The notes beneath the pieces are model-generated. The model searched no databases and was not told the origin of the DNA. It saw nothing but the letters and a program-made list of their open reading frames with translations. A stretch of 64,000 nt of DNA from Alphaproteobacteria bacterium (lineage in GTDB: Bacteria > Pseudomonadota > Alphaproteobacteria > Micavibrionales > Micavibrionaceae), in contig JAGRKE010000002.1 in assembly GCA_020442385.1 (NCBI GenBank), forward strand, positions 1-64,000, given 5' to 3'. Numbering within the stretch: the stretch's first letter is position 1; every line of letters starts with the position of its first letter. The position numbers were made by a program, and so were the translations under genes. Below, piece by piece: positions 47,403 to 55,434 of this stretch.

Positions 47403-50400
47403 ATGATCCAATTTTCTAAACTGCGTTTATATGGTTTCAAATCCTTCGTCGACAAGACGGAGCTTGAAATCGCGCCCGGCTTGAACGGGATTGTCGGGCC
47501 GAACGGCTGCGGCAAATCCAATCTGGTTGAGGCCCTGCGCTGGGTGATGGGCGAAAGCTCAGCCAAGCGCATGCGCGGTGACGGTATGGAGGATGTTATT
47601 TTCTCCGGCTCCTCTAAACGCTCAGCGCGCAATATTGCCGAAGTATCCCTGCTTCTTGATAACACCACCCGCACAGCCCCGGCTGAATATAATGCAAATG
47701 AAGAGATTGAGGTTGTGCGCCGGATTGAGCGTGACCGCGGATCAAACTACAAGGTCAACGGCAAGAATGTCCGCGCGCGTGATGTGCAGATGCTTTTTGC
47801 TGATACGGTTACGGGCGCAAACTCCCCCGCAATCGTCTCGCAAGGGCGCGTTGCGCAAATCATTAACGCCAAGCCGCTGGACCGCCGGATTATCTTGGAA
47901 GAATCCGCAGGTATTTCCGGGTTGTATGCTCGTCGTCACGAGGCCGAGCTGCGCCTGAAAGCTGCTGACCGAAACCTGATCCGCGTCGAAGACATTCTGG
48001 GCGGTATGGAGGGGCGCTTGAGCGCCCTCAAGCGTCAGGCGCGCCAGGCCAGCCGCTACCGCAATATCGCGGCACAGATCCGCCAGCTGGAAATTCTGAT
48101 CGCCCATACCGAATGGAACACAATCGAGGAACGTAAAGAATCCGCCCGTAAAAAATTCGAAGAAGCCGAGAGCACGGTCGCGCAGAAAATGACAACGGTG
48201 ACGCAGCTCACCAAAACGCAGAGCGTTCAGATGCAAGACATCCCGCCCCTGCGCCAGAAAGAGGCTGAAATTTCCGCCGCGCTGCAAACTCAGAAAATTG
48301 CCATGCAGCGTATTGAAGACGAAGCCGCGCGCCGCGAAGAAATTCTGCAAGAGACGCAAGAGCAAATCAATCAGACCGCGCATGATTCCGAGCATGAAAA
48401 GCAATCGTTAGGCGAGAGCTCTACACGCCTTGAGCAGCTTGAGGAAGAGCACAAGAAGCTGCTGGAAAAAGAAAAAAACGACGATGGCAGTTTGGAAGAA
48501 AAACAAAAAGCCCGCGACGCGCTGGAAGAAAAAGTTGTCCAGTTGGAAGAAAAATATACCGCCCTGATGCAGGGTGAAGCGGAATCAAAGGCCCGCCGCC
48601 AATCGCTCGCGCAGCAGATCGAGCAAAATCAGCAGCGCATTGAGACCATCACCGCGCGCAAACAGGTTGCGCAGGCGGAGCTGAATGAGCTTAAGAAAGA
48701 CAATAAAGACCAAAGCGCGATTGAGGCGCTGAGCAAAGAGATCGCCGCGCTGGAAGGTAATGCCGCAAAAATCGCAGCTGCACTGGAAAAAGCCGAAGAC
48801 GGTGAAGAAACCGCGCGCGCTAAAGTCTCCGAAACCCGCGATGATCTCAAAACTTCGGAAAACAAGCTTTCTGAAATTTCCGCCGAAATCGCGATACTCG
48901 AATCCTTCCTCGCGGAAGAGCAAGATGGCGGCTTTAGCCCGGTTTTGGACTCGGTAACCCCAGAAACAGGCTTTGAGAAAGCTCTATCCCGCGCGCTGGG
49001 TGATGCGCTGCTCGCTTCGCTGGATGATGGCGCGCCAGTTAAATGGATTGCCCGCAAAAAGCCCGCCGATATGCCGACCCTGCCAAAGGGCGCGCAGGCC
49101 ATGCTGCCTGTCGTAAAGGCCCCGAAAGAGCTGCACCTTGCGCTGAGCCAGATTGGATATGTCGACAGCGAAGCCGATGGTGATGCACTTTCAGAGGGCC
49201 TCTTGCCCGGACAGGCGCTGGTGTCCAGAGCCGGAACCTATTGGCGCTGGGATGGTTATTACATTCAGGCCGATGCCTCGGACCGCAACGCCCAGCATCT
49301 TGAGCAAAAAAACAAGCTTAAGGAGCTGGAAGCCAAGCGCCCTTCAATCGAAAAAGCCGTGTTGAGCGCGGAAGACGCACTGGAAAAGGCGAGCAATACG
49401 CTCAATGAGCTGAAAGATACGCAGAAAGAGCTACAAACCAAACGCCGTGAAAACGATCAAAGCCTGACGGATAAGCGCGCCGCCTTGTCAGAATTGCGTG
49501 AAAAGAACGCACGTTATGATAGTGAAATCAGACGCTTATCAGACATTCTTAATACATCAGATGAGGATATTCAAACCCTGTCCGAGGTTATTAAGTGGGA
49601 TACGGACCGCCTAAAAACCTATGAGCAGCAGGCTGAAGAAAACAAAAATGAAGGTCTGGATGATATCAAGGCCGCTTTGAGCGAAGCCCGGGAAAGCTAT
49701 CAAGCCGCAACGCGCGCTTTTGACCTCTATCAGCAAGAACAAAACACTCGCAAAGCCCGCCTGCACGCGATTGCCGATGAGCGCGTAAACCTGCAAAACC
49801 GCACCATTCGCTCGCGTGAGCGCATGAAGCAGCTGGACGAGCGTAAAATCTCGCTCGATGAGAAGCTCAAGGAACTCAAAGCGCAGCCGCAGGATTTCAA
49901 AAATGACCAAGAGCAACTGCTGGATAAGATTTCAAAGCTGGAGCAAGAGCGCAGCAACGCCGCCGACCTTTTGGCCAAGGCCGAAAATGAAGTAACCGAG
50001 ACAAGCCGCGCATTGAAAGAGGCGGAAAGCAAGCTCTCTGAAGCGCGCGAAACCCGCGCCGGGCTACAAGCCACCCTCTCCGCCCTGCAAGAACAACGCG
50101 ATACGCTCAGCGCGTCTATCCAAGAGCAATTTGAAATGCCGCCAGAGCAGCTCAAAAACCATTCTGCGATTGATATTTCTAAAGAGCAAGACAGCCTTGA
50201 AAATCTTAAAGGCAAGAAAGAAAAGCTGTTGCGTGAGCGCGACAATATCGGCCCTGTTAACCTGCGCGCCGATGATGAAGCGCAAGAGCTGGAAAAAGAA
50301 GTTGGCGGACTTTTGCATGAACGCAATGACTTGATCTCCGCGATTGAGGAACTGCGCGGTGCGATTAACACGATTAACAAAGAAGCGCGCGAGCGTCTTG

Positions 50401-50876
50401 TGACCGCGTTCGAGCATGTGAACGCACATTTCCAACGCCTCTTTGCGCAGCTGTTCGCGGGCGGCAAGGCGTATCTGTCATTGATTGATTCCGATGATCC
50501 GCTGGGGGCCGGTCTTGAGATTTACGCCCAGCCTCCGGGCAAGGCATTACAATCTCTGTCCTTGCTCTCTGGCGGTGAACAGGCGCTCACCTCTATAGCG
50601 CTGATCTTTGGCATGTTTTTAACCAACCCGTCACCGATCTGCGTTCTCGACGAGATTGATGCGCCGCTGGACGATGCCAATGTTGACCGCCTGTGTAATT
50701 TGCTCGATCAAATCGCCGCGCGCGGAGAAACCCGTTTCCTGATTGTCACTCACCACCGCCTGACCATGGCGCGGATGGACCGCCTCTATGGTGTTACGAT
50801 GGCGGAAAAAGGCATTTCACAGCTCGTGTCCGTAGATCTTCAGGAATCCTTCGACTTCCTAGAAGAAGCCGCCTAA
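47403..50876 (+). CDS. smc: Chromosome segregation protein SMC
   Basis: Condensin ATPase, 1157 residues. Walker A GPNGCGKSN at 32-40, two long coiled coils flanking a hinge around 510-640 (EDGGFSPVLDSV to LPGQALVSRAGTYWRWDGY), then the ABC signature LSGGEQALTSIALIFG and Walker B ICVLDEIDAPLDDANV near the C-terminus. It starts immediately after the dsbA stop codon. Several long antisense frames here are shadows of the repetitive coiled-coil composition. Confidence 0.97.
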   Translation: MIQFSKLRLYGFKSFVDKTELEIAPGLNGIVGPNGCGKSNLVEALRWVMGESSAKRMRGDGMEDVIFSGSSKRSARNIAEVSLLLDNTTRTAPAEYNANEEIEVVRRIERDRGSNYKVNGKNVRARDVQMLFADTVTGANSPAIVSQGRVAQIINAKPLDRRIILEESAGISGLYARRHEAELRLKAADRNLIRVEDILGGMEGRLSALKRQARQASRYRNIAAQIRQLEILIAHTEWNTIEERKESARKKFEEAESTVAQKMTTVTQLTKTQSVQMQDIPPLRQKEAEISAALQTQKIAMQRIEDEAARREEILQETQEQINQTAHDSEHEKQSLGESSTRLEQLEEEHKKLLEKEKNDDGSLEEKQKARDALEEKVVQLEEKYTALMQGEAESKARRQSLAQQIEQNQQRIETITARKQVAQAELNELKKDNKDQSAIEALSKEIAALEGNAAKIAAALEKAEDGEETARAKVSETRDDLKTSENKLSEISAEIAILESFLAEEQDGGFSPVLDSVTPETGFEKALSRALGDALLASLDDGAPVKWIARKKPADMPTLPKGAQAMLPVVKAPKELHLALSQIGYVDSEADGDALSEGLLPGQALVSRAGTYWRWDGYYIQADASDRNAQHLEQKNKLKELEAKRPSIEKAVLSAEDALEKASNTLNELKDTQKELQTKRRENDQSLTDKRAALSELREKNARYDSEIRRLSDILNTSDEDIQTLSEVIKWDTDRLKTYEQQAEENKNEGLDDIKAALSEARESYQAATRAFDLYQQEQNTRKARLHAIADERVNLQNRTIRSRERMKQLDERKISLDEKLKELKAQPQDFKNDQEQLLDKISKLEQERSNAADLLAKAENEVTETSRALKEAESKLSEARETRAGLQATLSALQEQRDTLSASIQEQFEMPPEQLKNHSAIDISKEQDSLENLKGKKEKLLRERDNIGPVNLRADDEAQELEKEVGGLLHERNDLISAIEELRGAINTINKEARERLVTAFEHVNAHFQRLFAQLFAGGKAYLSLIDSDDPLGAGLEIYAQPPGKALQSLSLLSGGEQALTSIALIFGMFLTNPSPICVLDEIDAPLDDANVDRLCNLLDQIAARGETRFLIVTHHRLTMARMDRLYGVTMAEKGISQLVSVDLQESFDFLEEAA

Positions 50877-50879
50877 GCC

Positions 50880-51251
50880 ATGAGCGATTTTGAAGAGCTT
50901 GAGCGCAAACTCCGCGAGGCCGAAAAGGGCGATGCCTCTCCTGAAAAAGTACAGGCCGCAGAAGATCAAAATAATAAACGCGTGGCGCTGCAGGCCGGGA
51001 TGGAATTAACCGGCGGCATTATTATCGGAACGGGGATCGGTATCGGGCTTGATACATGGCTTGATACCAAGCCGCTTTTCATTATTCTGATGTTTCTGCT
51101 GGGGGTCGTAACCGGCTTTTACAACATCTTCCGCGTCATGAACAACATGGACTCTTCCGTAGGGTTTGCAAAGGCTTATAAAGAGGCACATAAGGAGTTG
51201 CATCCTGAAGAAAAAGACGCTACAACCTTGCCTGACTCGAAAGACCATTAA
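50880..51251 (+). CDS. atpI: F0F1 ATP synthase subunit I / AtpZ-like
   Basis: 123 residues: an N-terminal acidic coiled segment (FEELERKLREAEKGD), then two membrane helices (GGIIIGTGIGIGLDTWLD and LFIILMFLLGVVTGFYNIFRVM), as in the AtpI/AtpZ accessory protein thought to help c-ring assembly or ion supply. It starts 3 bp after smc and leads the F0 operon atpI-B-E-F'-F. Confidence 0.88.
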   Translation: MSDFEELERKLREAEKGDASPEKVQAAEDQNNKRVALQAGMELTGGIIIGTGIGIGLDTWLDTKPLFIILMFLLGVVTGFYNIFRVMNNMDSSVGFAKAYKEAHKELHPEEKDATTLPDSKDH

Positions 51252-51286
51252 AAGAATTACGATTTAAAAGAGTATATAAGAGAGCC

Positions 51287-52033
51287 ATGGCAGACCCAAT
51301 TCACCAGTTTGTGATCACCCCGATCATTCCTTTTGAAGTTTCAGGTTTCGATTTGTCCTTTACCAATTCATCCTTGTGGATGGTGATTGGCGGCGTATGC
51401 GCCTCCCTGTTCTTGATGATGGGATCACGGGAAAAAGCTCTGGTTCCCGGCCGTATGCAGGCTTTCTCTGAAATGTTTTACGAATTCGTCGCCGGAATGA
51501 TCCGCGATAATACAGGCCCGGAAGGCCGTCGCTATTTCGCGCTGATCTTCACAATCTTTGTCACGGTTTTGATGGGGAATGTTTTGGGTCTGTTGCCGTA
51601 CTCGTTCACCTATACCAGCCATATTGTTGTGACCATGACGCTGGCATTACTGATATTCTTTACCGTGACCGTTCTCGGTCTTGTTAATCACGGCACGAAG
51701 TTTTTCTCTTTGTTTATTCCCCCGGACGTTCCCGCCGTATTGTTGCTGTTGATCGTACCGATTGAAGTTTTGTCCTTCATCATCCGCCCCGTAACCCTGT
51801 CGGTTCGTCTGTTCGCAAACATGGTTGCCGGCCACTTGATGTTGAAAGTTTTCGCAGGCTTCAGCACTATGGTTCTGGCACTGGGTATGGGCGGTGTTTT
51901 GTTGGGCTTTATTCCCATGGTTTTGAATGTCGCCATTTATGCGCTCGAATTGCTGGTTGCATTGCTGCAGGCCTACATTTTTGCGATTTTAAGTGCGATT
52001 TATCTGAAAGATACGCTTGATCTTCATCACTAA
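51287..52033 (+). CDS. atpB: ATP synthase subunit a
   Basis: Membrane stator subunit of F0 forming the proton half-channels, 248 residues with several hydrophobic helices. The essential Arg is R174 in TLSVRLFANMVAGH, and the C-terminal helix ELLVALLQAYIFAIL is typical. Operon order and spacing of 35 bp after atpI fit alphaproteobacteria; F1 genes are elsewhere. Confidence 0.97.
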   Translation: MADPIHQFVITPIIPFEVSGFDLSFTNSSLWMVIGGVCASLFLMMGSREKALVPGRMQAFSEMFYEFVAGMIRDNTGPEGRRYFALIFTIFVTVLMGNVLGLLPYSFTYTSHIVVTMTLALLIFFTVTVLGLVNHGTKFFSLFIPPDVPAVLLLLIVPIEVLSFIIRPVTLSVRLFANMVAGHLMLKVFAGFSTMVLALGMGGVLLGFIPMVLNVAIYALELLVALLQAYIFAILSAIYLKDTLDLHH

Positions 52034-52098
52034 ATATGTAGGATCACCCGAAAGTTTATACGTAGTAGATTTTAAAACGAAAAAGGAAGGTAACTTAA

Positions 52099-52323
52099 AT
52101 GGAAGTTGAATCTGCAAAACTCATTGGCGCCGCTATCGCTCTGATCCCAATTCTGGGCGTTGGTATTGGTTTGGGTAACCTGTTTTCTTCATACAATGAA
52201 GCTGTAGGTCGCAACCCTTCTGCCGCAGGCCTGATCGACAAGAAAATTCTGTTGTTCTTCGCCTTGACAGAAGCTCTGGCCATTTTCGCTCTTGGTGTTT
52301 CACTTCTGATCCTGTTCATGTAA
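52099..52323 (+). CDS. atpE: ATP synthase subunit c
   Basis: Proteolipid rotor subunit, 74 residues. Two helices joined by the polar RNP loop (38-40); first helix has GVGIGLGN (20-27); the proton-carrying carboxylate is Glu58 in FALTEALAIF. The preceding 65-bp gap ends in a strong ribosome site (AAAGGAAGGT), and a hairpin follows the stop, in keeping with its high copy number in the enzyme. Confidence 0.97.
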   Translation: MEVESAKLIGAAIALIPILGVGIGLGNLFSSYNEAVGRNPSAAGLIDKKILLFFALTEALAIFALGVSLLILFM

Positions 52324-52330
52324 GAACGCG

Positions 52331-52346
52331 CTCCGCTTAGACGGAG
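52331..52346 (+). promoter_or_regulatory. Intercistronic hairpin between atpE and atpF'
   Basis: CTCCG (52331-52335) and CGGAG (52342-52346) form a 5-bp stem with loop CTTAGA. There is no T-run, so it is not a terminator. It sits 8 bp after the atpE stop. The GGAG of the right arm is also the best ribosome-site-like sequence for the next gene, though 14 bp from its ATG. Confidence 0.4.
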
Positions 52347-52360
52347 TGAAGAAAAAGACC

Positions 52361-53065
52361 ATGAGAGAAAAACTCACTATATTATGCATACAGGCTTCGC
52401 TTGCTCTTATGAGTGCAGGCGAGGCCTTTGCTGAGACGACGCACATCATTGACGAGCATCTTGAAGGTGAAATGGAAAATGCCTTTGAAGTGATCCCGTC
52501 TCACCCGGTCGACGGCGCACCTGATATGGCTCATGCTGCGCACGGCGCTGCCGAAGCGGCTCACTCTGCCGGCCTGCCGCAGTTGGATCCAACGTGGTAT
52601 CCCAGCCAGATTTTCTGGCTCGCCATTACGTTCCTGGTGCTCTACACCCTATTCTCCAGAAGTATTTTGCCAGCACTCAGCAGCACGATCGAATCGCGCC
52701 GCGAGCATATTCAGAATGATTTGGATACTGCCCGCAAAATGAAAGAAGAGGCCGAGCAAGTTCACGCCGCTTATGAAGAAGCCTTAAACGAAGCCCGCGA
52801 TAAGGCCACCGAATTCATGACAACGGCAGAGGCAAAAATCAAAGCCAAAGCCACTAAGAAACTTGATGATTTGCGCGAAAAATCTGCTCAACAAACGCAA
52901 GAGGCTGAAGCCGCGCTTGAAAAAGCAAAGACAAAAGCCCTCAAAGAAATGGATGCGATCGCCGCCGAGGTTGCTAGCCAGGCTGCGAAAAAGATTGTTG
53001 GTATTGATACCGACATCAAACAAGCCAAAAGCGTTATTGATAACATCAACAAGAAAGCGGCCTAG
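52361..53065 (+). CDS. atpF': ATP synthase subunit b' (AtpF2/AtpG type)
   Basis: Peripheral-stalk subunit, about 234 residues. It begins with a cleavable-looking signal peptide (TILCIQASLALMSAGEAFA) and a 60-residue His/Ala-rich stretch, then one membrane helix (SQIFWLAITFLVLYTLF) and a long cytoplasmic coiled coil. Most b' proteins are shorter at the N-terminus. The ATG at 52361 is chosen over a GTG at 52346, which lies in the hairpin. It is followed by the second b subunit after 6 bp. Confidence 0.88.
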   Translation: MREKLTILCIQASLALMSAGEAFAETTHIIDEHLEGEMENAFEVIPSHPVDGAPDMAHAAHGAAEAAHSAGLPQLDPTWYPSQIFWLAITFLVLYTLFSRSILPALSSTIESRREHIQNDLDTARKMKEEAEQVHAAYEEALNEARDKATEFMTTAEAKIKAKATKKLDDLREKSAQQTQEAEAALEKAKTKALKEMDAIAAEVASQAAKKIVGIDTDIKQAKSVIDNINKKAA

Positions 53066-53071
53066 AGAACC

Positions 53072-53563
53072 ATGATGGAGTTTCTACACAATCCTTATAT
53101 CTGGTTGATCCTGTCCTTCATCATTTTCATGGTGATTCTTGTTCGTATGGGTAAGGCCGCGTTTTTGAGCATGCTCGATTCACGCATTGTCAAAATTCGT
53201 GAAGAAATTGCGACAGCCGAAAATTTACGTGTTGAGGCCCAAGAACTGTTGGCGCAATATCAGCGCAAGCACCGCGATGCCGTAAAAGAAGCCGGACAGA
53301 TTATCACCGACGCTGAAAAGCGCGCTGAAGAGATTACAAAAGCCGCTGATGAAGAGCTGAAAGAAATTACCAAGCGCCGTGAAAAGCAGCTTAAAGAGCG
53401 TCTGGAGCGCATTGAACAATCTGCGATTAACGAGATCCGTAGCTATGCCGCCGATCTGGCGATCAAGGCCACAGCAGAGATTATTGCCGATCATCTTGAT
53501 AAGGCATCAAATGCCAAGCTGGTTGATAAGGCGATTAAAGACCTTCCTGAAAATATTCACTAA
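53072..53563 (+). CDS. atpF: ATP synthase subunit b
   Basis: 163 residues with one N-terminal membrane helix (YIWLILSFIIFMVILVRM) and a cytoplasmic coiled coil (KIREEIATAENLRVEAQELL onward) that with b' forms the heterodimeric stalk of photosynthetic and alphaproteobacterial enzymes. Last gene of the F0 operon; 119 bp separate it from nadD. Confidence 0.94.
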   Translation: MMEFLHNPYIWLILSFIIFMVILVRMGKAAFLSMLDSRIVKIREEIATAENLRVEAQELLAQYQRKHRDAVKEAGQIITDAEKRAEEITKAADEELKEITKRREKQLKERLERIEQSAINEIRSYAADLAIKATAEIIADHLDKASNAKLVDKAIKDLPENIH

Positions 53564-53682
53564 GCCCGGCACTGGACAAATCGGCTTTTTGAGGTCACTT
53601 TTGTTTAAAGACAACAAAAAGGCTTAAGGCTGTGGCTGTTTTCTCCCCTCCTCATCTATCAAACTCTACGCGGTGGAATAAT

Positions 53683-54276
53683 ATGCGTATTGGATTGCTG
53701 GGCGGCTCGTTCAACCCGCCGCATGAGGGTCACATGCATATCAGCCTTGCGGCGCTGAAGGCGCTCCAGCTTGATGCGGTGTGGTGGCTCGTCTCGCCGC
53801 AAAACCCGATCAAGGCCGATAAACCTCTTCCCTTGGAAGAGCGTATGAGCCTGTGCCAGAGCCTTGTCGATCACCCGAAAATTCTGATTTCTGATATTGA
53901 GAAAGATTTAGGCACTAACATCACCTATCACTCGGTCAAAAAACTAAAGGCGGCCTTTCCAAAAACAAATTTTGTCTGGATCAGCGGCATGGATAATGCC
54001 CGCAGCCTGCATCAATGGAATTCCTGGCAAGAATTGCTGGGTGAGATTAGCATGCTCCACCTGACCCGCAGTCCGGCGAGCTCTCTGGTTCAATCCTGCC
54101 CTTTGCGGATGCTCAGCAGCCAAAAGCATGTCTTCCTTGATAAAAGCGGCGCATATCCGCTCACTCCCGGTACAACATACTGGATGATGCAAAAGAAAAT
54201 GGTTGATATTTCATCGACCGAAATTCGTGAGAATCCACAGCGATATCAAGCGCTTAAGGGTTCTCTTATGCTCTAA
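53683..54276 (+). CDS. nadD: Nicotinate-mononucleotide adenylyltransferase
   Basis: Makes deamido-NAD in NAD biosynthesis. 197 residues from the ATG at 53683, preceded by GGTGGA. The N-terminal GLLGGSFNPPHEGH holds the (H/T)xGH nucleotidyltransferase motif, and ISSTEIR near 180 is the second signature. The frame upstream has a GTG but no homology. It precedes the rsfS leader. Confidence 0.95.
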   Translation: MRIGLLGGSFNPPHEGHMHISLAALKALQLDAVWWLVSPQNPIKADKPLPLEERMSLCQSLVDHPKILISDIEKDLGTNITYHSVKKLKAAFPKTNFVWISGMDNARSLHQWNSWQELLGEISMLHLTRSPASSLVQSCPLRMLSSQKHVFLDKSGAYPLTPGTTYWMMQKKMVDISSTEIRENPQRYQALKGSLML

Positions 54277-54302
54277 AACACGGCCCCCCGCGCGGTTGCA
54301 GA

Positions 54303-54331
54303 TAGACAAAAACCCCGATCGGGCGTATAAT
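54303..54331 (+). promoter_or_regulatory. Strong sigma70-type promoter of the rsfS leader
   Basis: TAGACA (54303-54308) and a perfect TATAAT (54326-54331) stand exactly 17 bp apart. The predicted start is near 54338. The spacer carries the perfect palindrome CCCGATCGGG (54314-54323), a possible operator where a bound protein would block RNA polymerase. Confidence 0.72.
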
Positions 54332-54337
54332 AAAGGT

Positions 54338-54385
54338 ATGAGTTTGATGAATCAGATTCTATATGAAGAAAGCAGGTATGGATGA
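54338..54385 (+). CDS. Tiny leader ORF 1 (15 codons)
   Basis: ATG at 54338 to TGA at 54383-54385 encodes MSLMNQILYEESRYG. The predicted transcription start coincides with the ATG, so it would be leaderless. Its stop overlaps the ATG of ORF 2 (ATGA), which would couple the two. Translation is not demonstrated. Confidence 0.25.
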   Translation: MSLMNQILYEESRYG

Positions 54386-54516
54386 CGCTAAGCGATAGCA
54401 GAATCTCGACTGCGACTTTAAACCGAACATTTCGACGCTTACCCGCCGCTGAGCCTTGTTGCTCGGCGTTTTTTGTGTTAGCTGTCGGTTGTTCGTCAAC
54501 ATGGAAGGAGGCTTAA
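54382..54516 (+). CDS. Tiny leader ORF 2 (44 codons) spanning the terminator
   Basis: ATG at 54382 to TAA at 54514-54516, with AGCAGG upstream at usable spacing. The peptide (MTLSDSRISTATLNR... ending TWKEA) matches nothing I know. The frame covers the complete terminator hairpin (54447-54474) and the ribosome site of rsfS, and stops 3 bp before the rsfS ATT. A ribosome translating it would melt the hairpin; whether it is real is unproven. Confidence 0.3.
   Translation: MTLSDSRISTATLNRTFRRLPAAEPCCSAFFVLAVGCSSTWKEA
54447..54474 (+). terminator. Rho-independent terminator inside the rsfS leader
   Basis: CGCTGAGC (54447-54454) pairs with GCTCGGCG (54461-54468), eight pairs with one G-U, loop CTTGTT, then six T residues. 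It lies 45 bp upstream of the rsfS start, so rsfS from the 54303 promoter needs read-through. Confidence 0.82.
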
Positions 54517-54519
54517 GCC

Positions 54520-54909
54520 ATTTTCACCTATGACCCACATCAGGGAATAACCCCTGAAATCGTAAAAGAGCTTATTGAGCAGTCTTTGGACGCAGATAAG
54601 GCTCTGGATATTGTAACCATCGACCTGAAAGATCAAACGGCTCTGGCTGATTATATGATCATTGCATCGGGTACCTCTTCCAGACATGTCAGTGCGCTTG
54701 CGCAAAAACTCAAAACCCGCCTAGAAATGAGCGGCGTTAAGGGGATGTCTCTCGAAGGGCTTTCACAATCGGACTGGGTAGCCATTGATGCGGGCGATGT
54801 AATTGTGCATCTGTTCCGTCCAGAGGTCCGCGATTTTTACAATATCGAGAAAATGTGGGGCGCCTTCCCGGCAACAGCACAAGCCCATAGCGAATTGGTC
54901 ACGGCCTAA
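54520..54909 (+). CDS. rsfS: Ribosome silencing factor RsfS, probable ATT start
   Basis: Binds L14 and blocks subunit joining in starvation. 129 residues if read from ATT 54520. The Iojap core is clear: LDIVTIDLKDQTALADYMII, ASGTSSRHVSALA, WVAIDAGDVIVHLF, RDFYNIEKMW. The first ATG/GTG/TTG is a TTG at 54586 that would remove the N-terminal helix (EIVKELIEQSLDADKA) and lacks a ribosome site, whereas AAGGAGG at 54505-54511 stands 8 bp before ATT. The upstream in-frame stop is TAA at 54514. ATT starts are known for infC and pcnB. A base error in the assembly is the alternative. Confidence 0.85.
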   Translation: MFTYDPHQGITPEIVKELIEQSLDADKALDIVTIDLKDQTALADYMIIASGTSSRHVSALAQKLKTRLEMSGVKGMSLEGLSQSDWVAIDAGDVIVHLFRPEVRDFYNIEKMWGAFPATAQAHSELVTA

Positions 54910-54978
54910 ACCTATTTTCTGCGTTCGCGCAGTGACTCTCCTCTTTCACTTCATGCCAAAAGCGTGCTTAAATACCGC

Positions 54979-55434
54979 ATGCTTAAATTCGATATCATTG
55001 CGGTTGGCCGCCTTCGCAACGGCCCTTTTTTCGAGCTGTATCAGGAATATTCCAAACGGATACAGTATTCCGTCTCCCTTTATGAAATTGAGATAAAAAC
55101 CAAAGCCCAAGACATGGCCGAGCTTGAGGCTGAAAAAATCAAAAAGCACATTTCCGAACATGCCTTTGTGATTGTTCTGGATGAAAAAGGCAATGGGCTG
55201 CGCAGTCTGGATTTTGCGAAAACCCTTGAGAATTTCCAACATACGGGCGAAACCCACATTCAGTTCATTATCGGCGGCGCGGATGGTCTTACGGACGAAA
55301 TTAAGGGGCGCGCCAATCTTCTCCTCAGTTTTGGACAACAAACTTGGCCCCATATGCTTGCGCGCGTGATGCTTTTGGAGCAAATTTATCGGGCACAACA
55401 AATTTTAAACAACCACCCGTACCACCGCGAATAA
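54979..55434 (+). CDS. rlmH: 23S rRNA pseudouridine methyltransferase RlmH
   Basis: SPOUT methyltransferase that modifies pseudouridine 1915 of 23S rRNA on the 70S ribosome. About 151 residues from the ATG at 54979: LDEKGNGLRSLDFAK near 70, FIIGGADGLTDEIKGRA near 100 (SAM knot) and C-terminal MLARVMLLEQIYRAQQILNNHPYHRE, which is diagnostic. A GTG 15 bp upstream is possible. rsfS-rlmH is the common bacterial pair. Confidence 0.95.
   Translation: MLKFDIIAVGRLRNGPFFELYQEYSKRIQYSVSLYEIEIKTKAQDMAELEAEKIKKHISEHAFVIVLDEKGNGLRSLDFAKTLENFQHTGETHIQFIIGGADGLTDEIKGRANLLLSFGQQTWPHMLARVMLLEQIYRAQQILNNHPYHRE

Larger units (their letters stand above)
54338..54474 (+). ncRNA. Candidate leader RNA or small RNA upstream of rsfS
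   Basis: The predicted transcript of about 137 nt runs from the promoter at 54303-54331 to the terminator at 54447-54474. It contains a hairpin with arms AGATTCT (54354-54360) and AGAATCT (54400-54406), and two tiny overlapping ORFs. I do not recognise a known RNA family. It could be an sRNA, or the terminated form of an attenuated rsfS mRNA. Existence is inferred from sequence signals only. Confidence 0.45.

Noticed and set aside
49730..50467. A 245-codon antisense frame inside smc
   Set aside because: Low-complexity Ser/Arg/Leu-rich translation mirrors the coiled-coil codons of smc; no start context or homology.
54586..54909. rsfS starting at TTG 54586
   Set aside because: It would cut off the conserved first helix, and there is no ribosome-binding site upstream; ATT 54520 has AAGGAGG at 8 bp.
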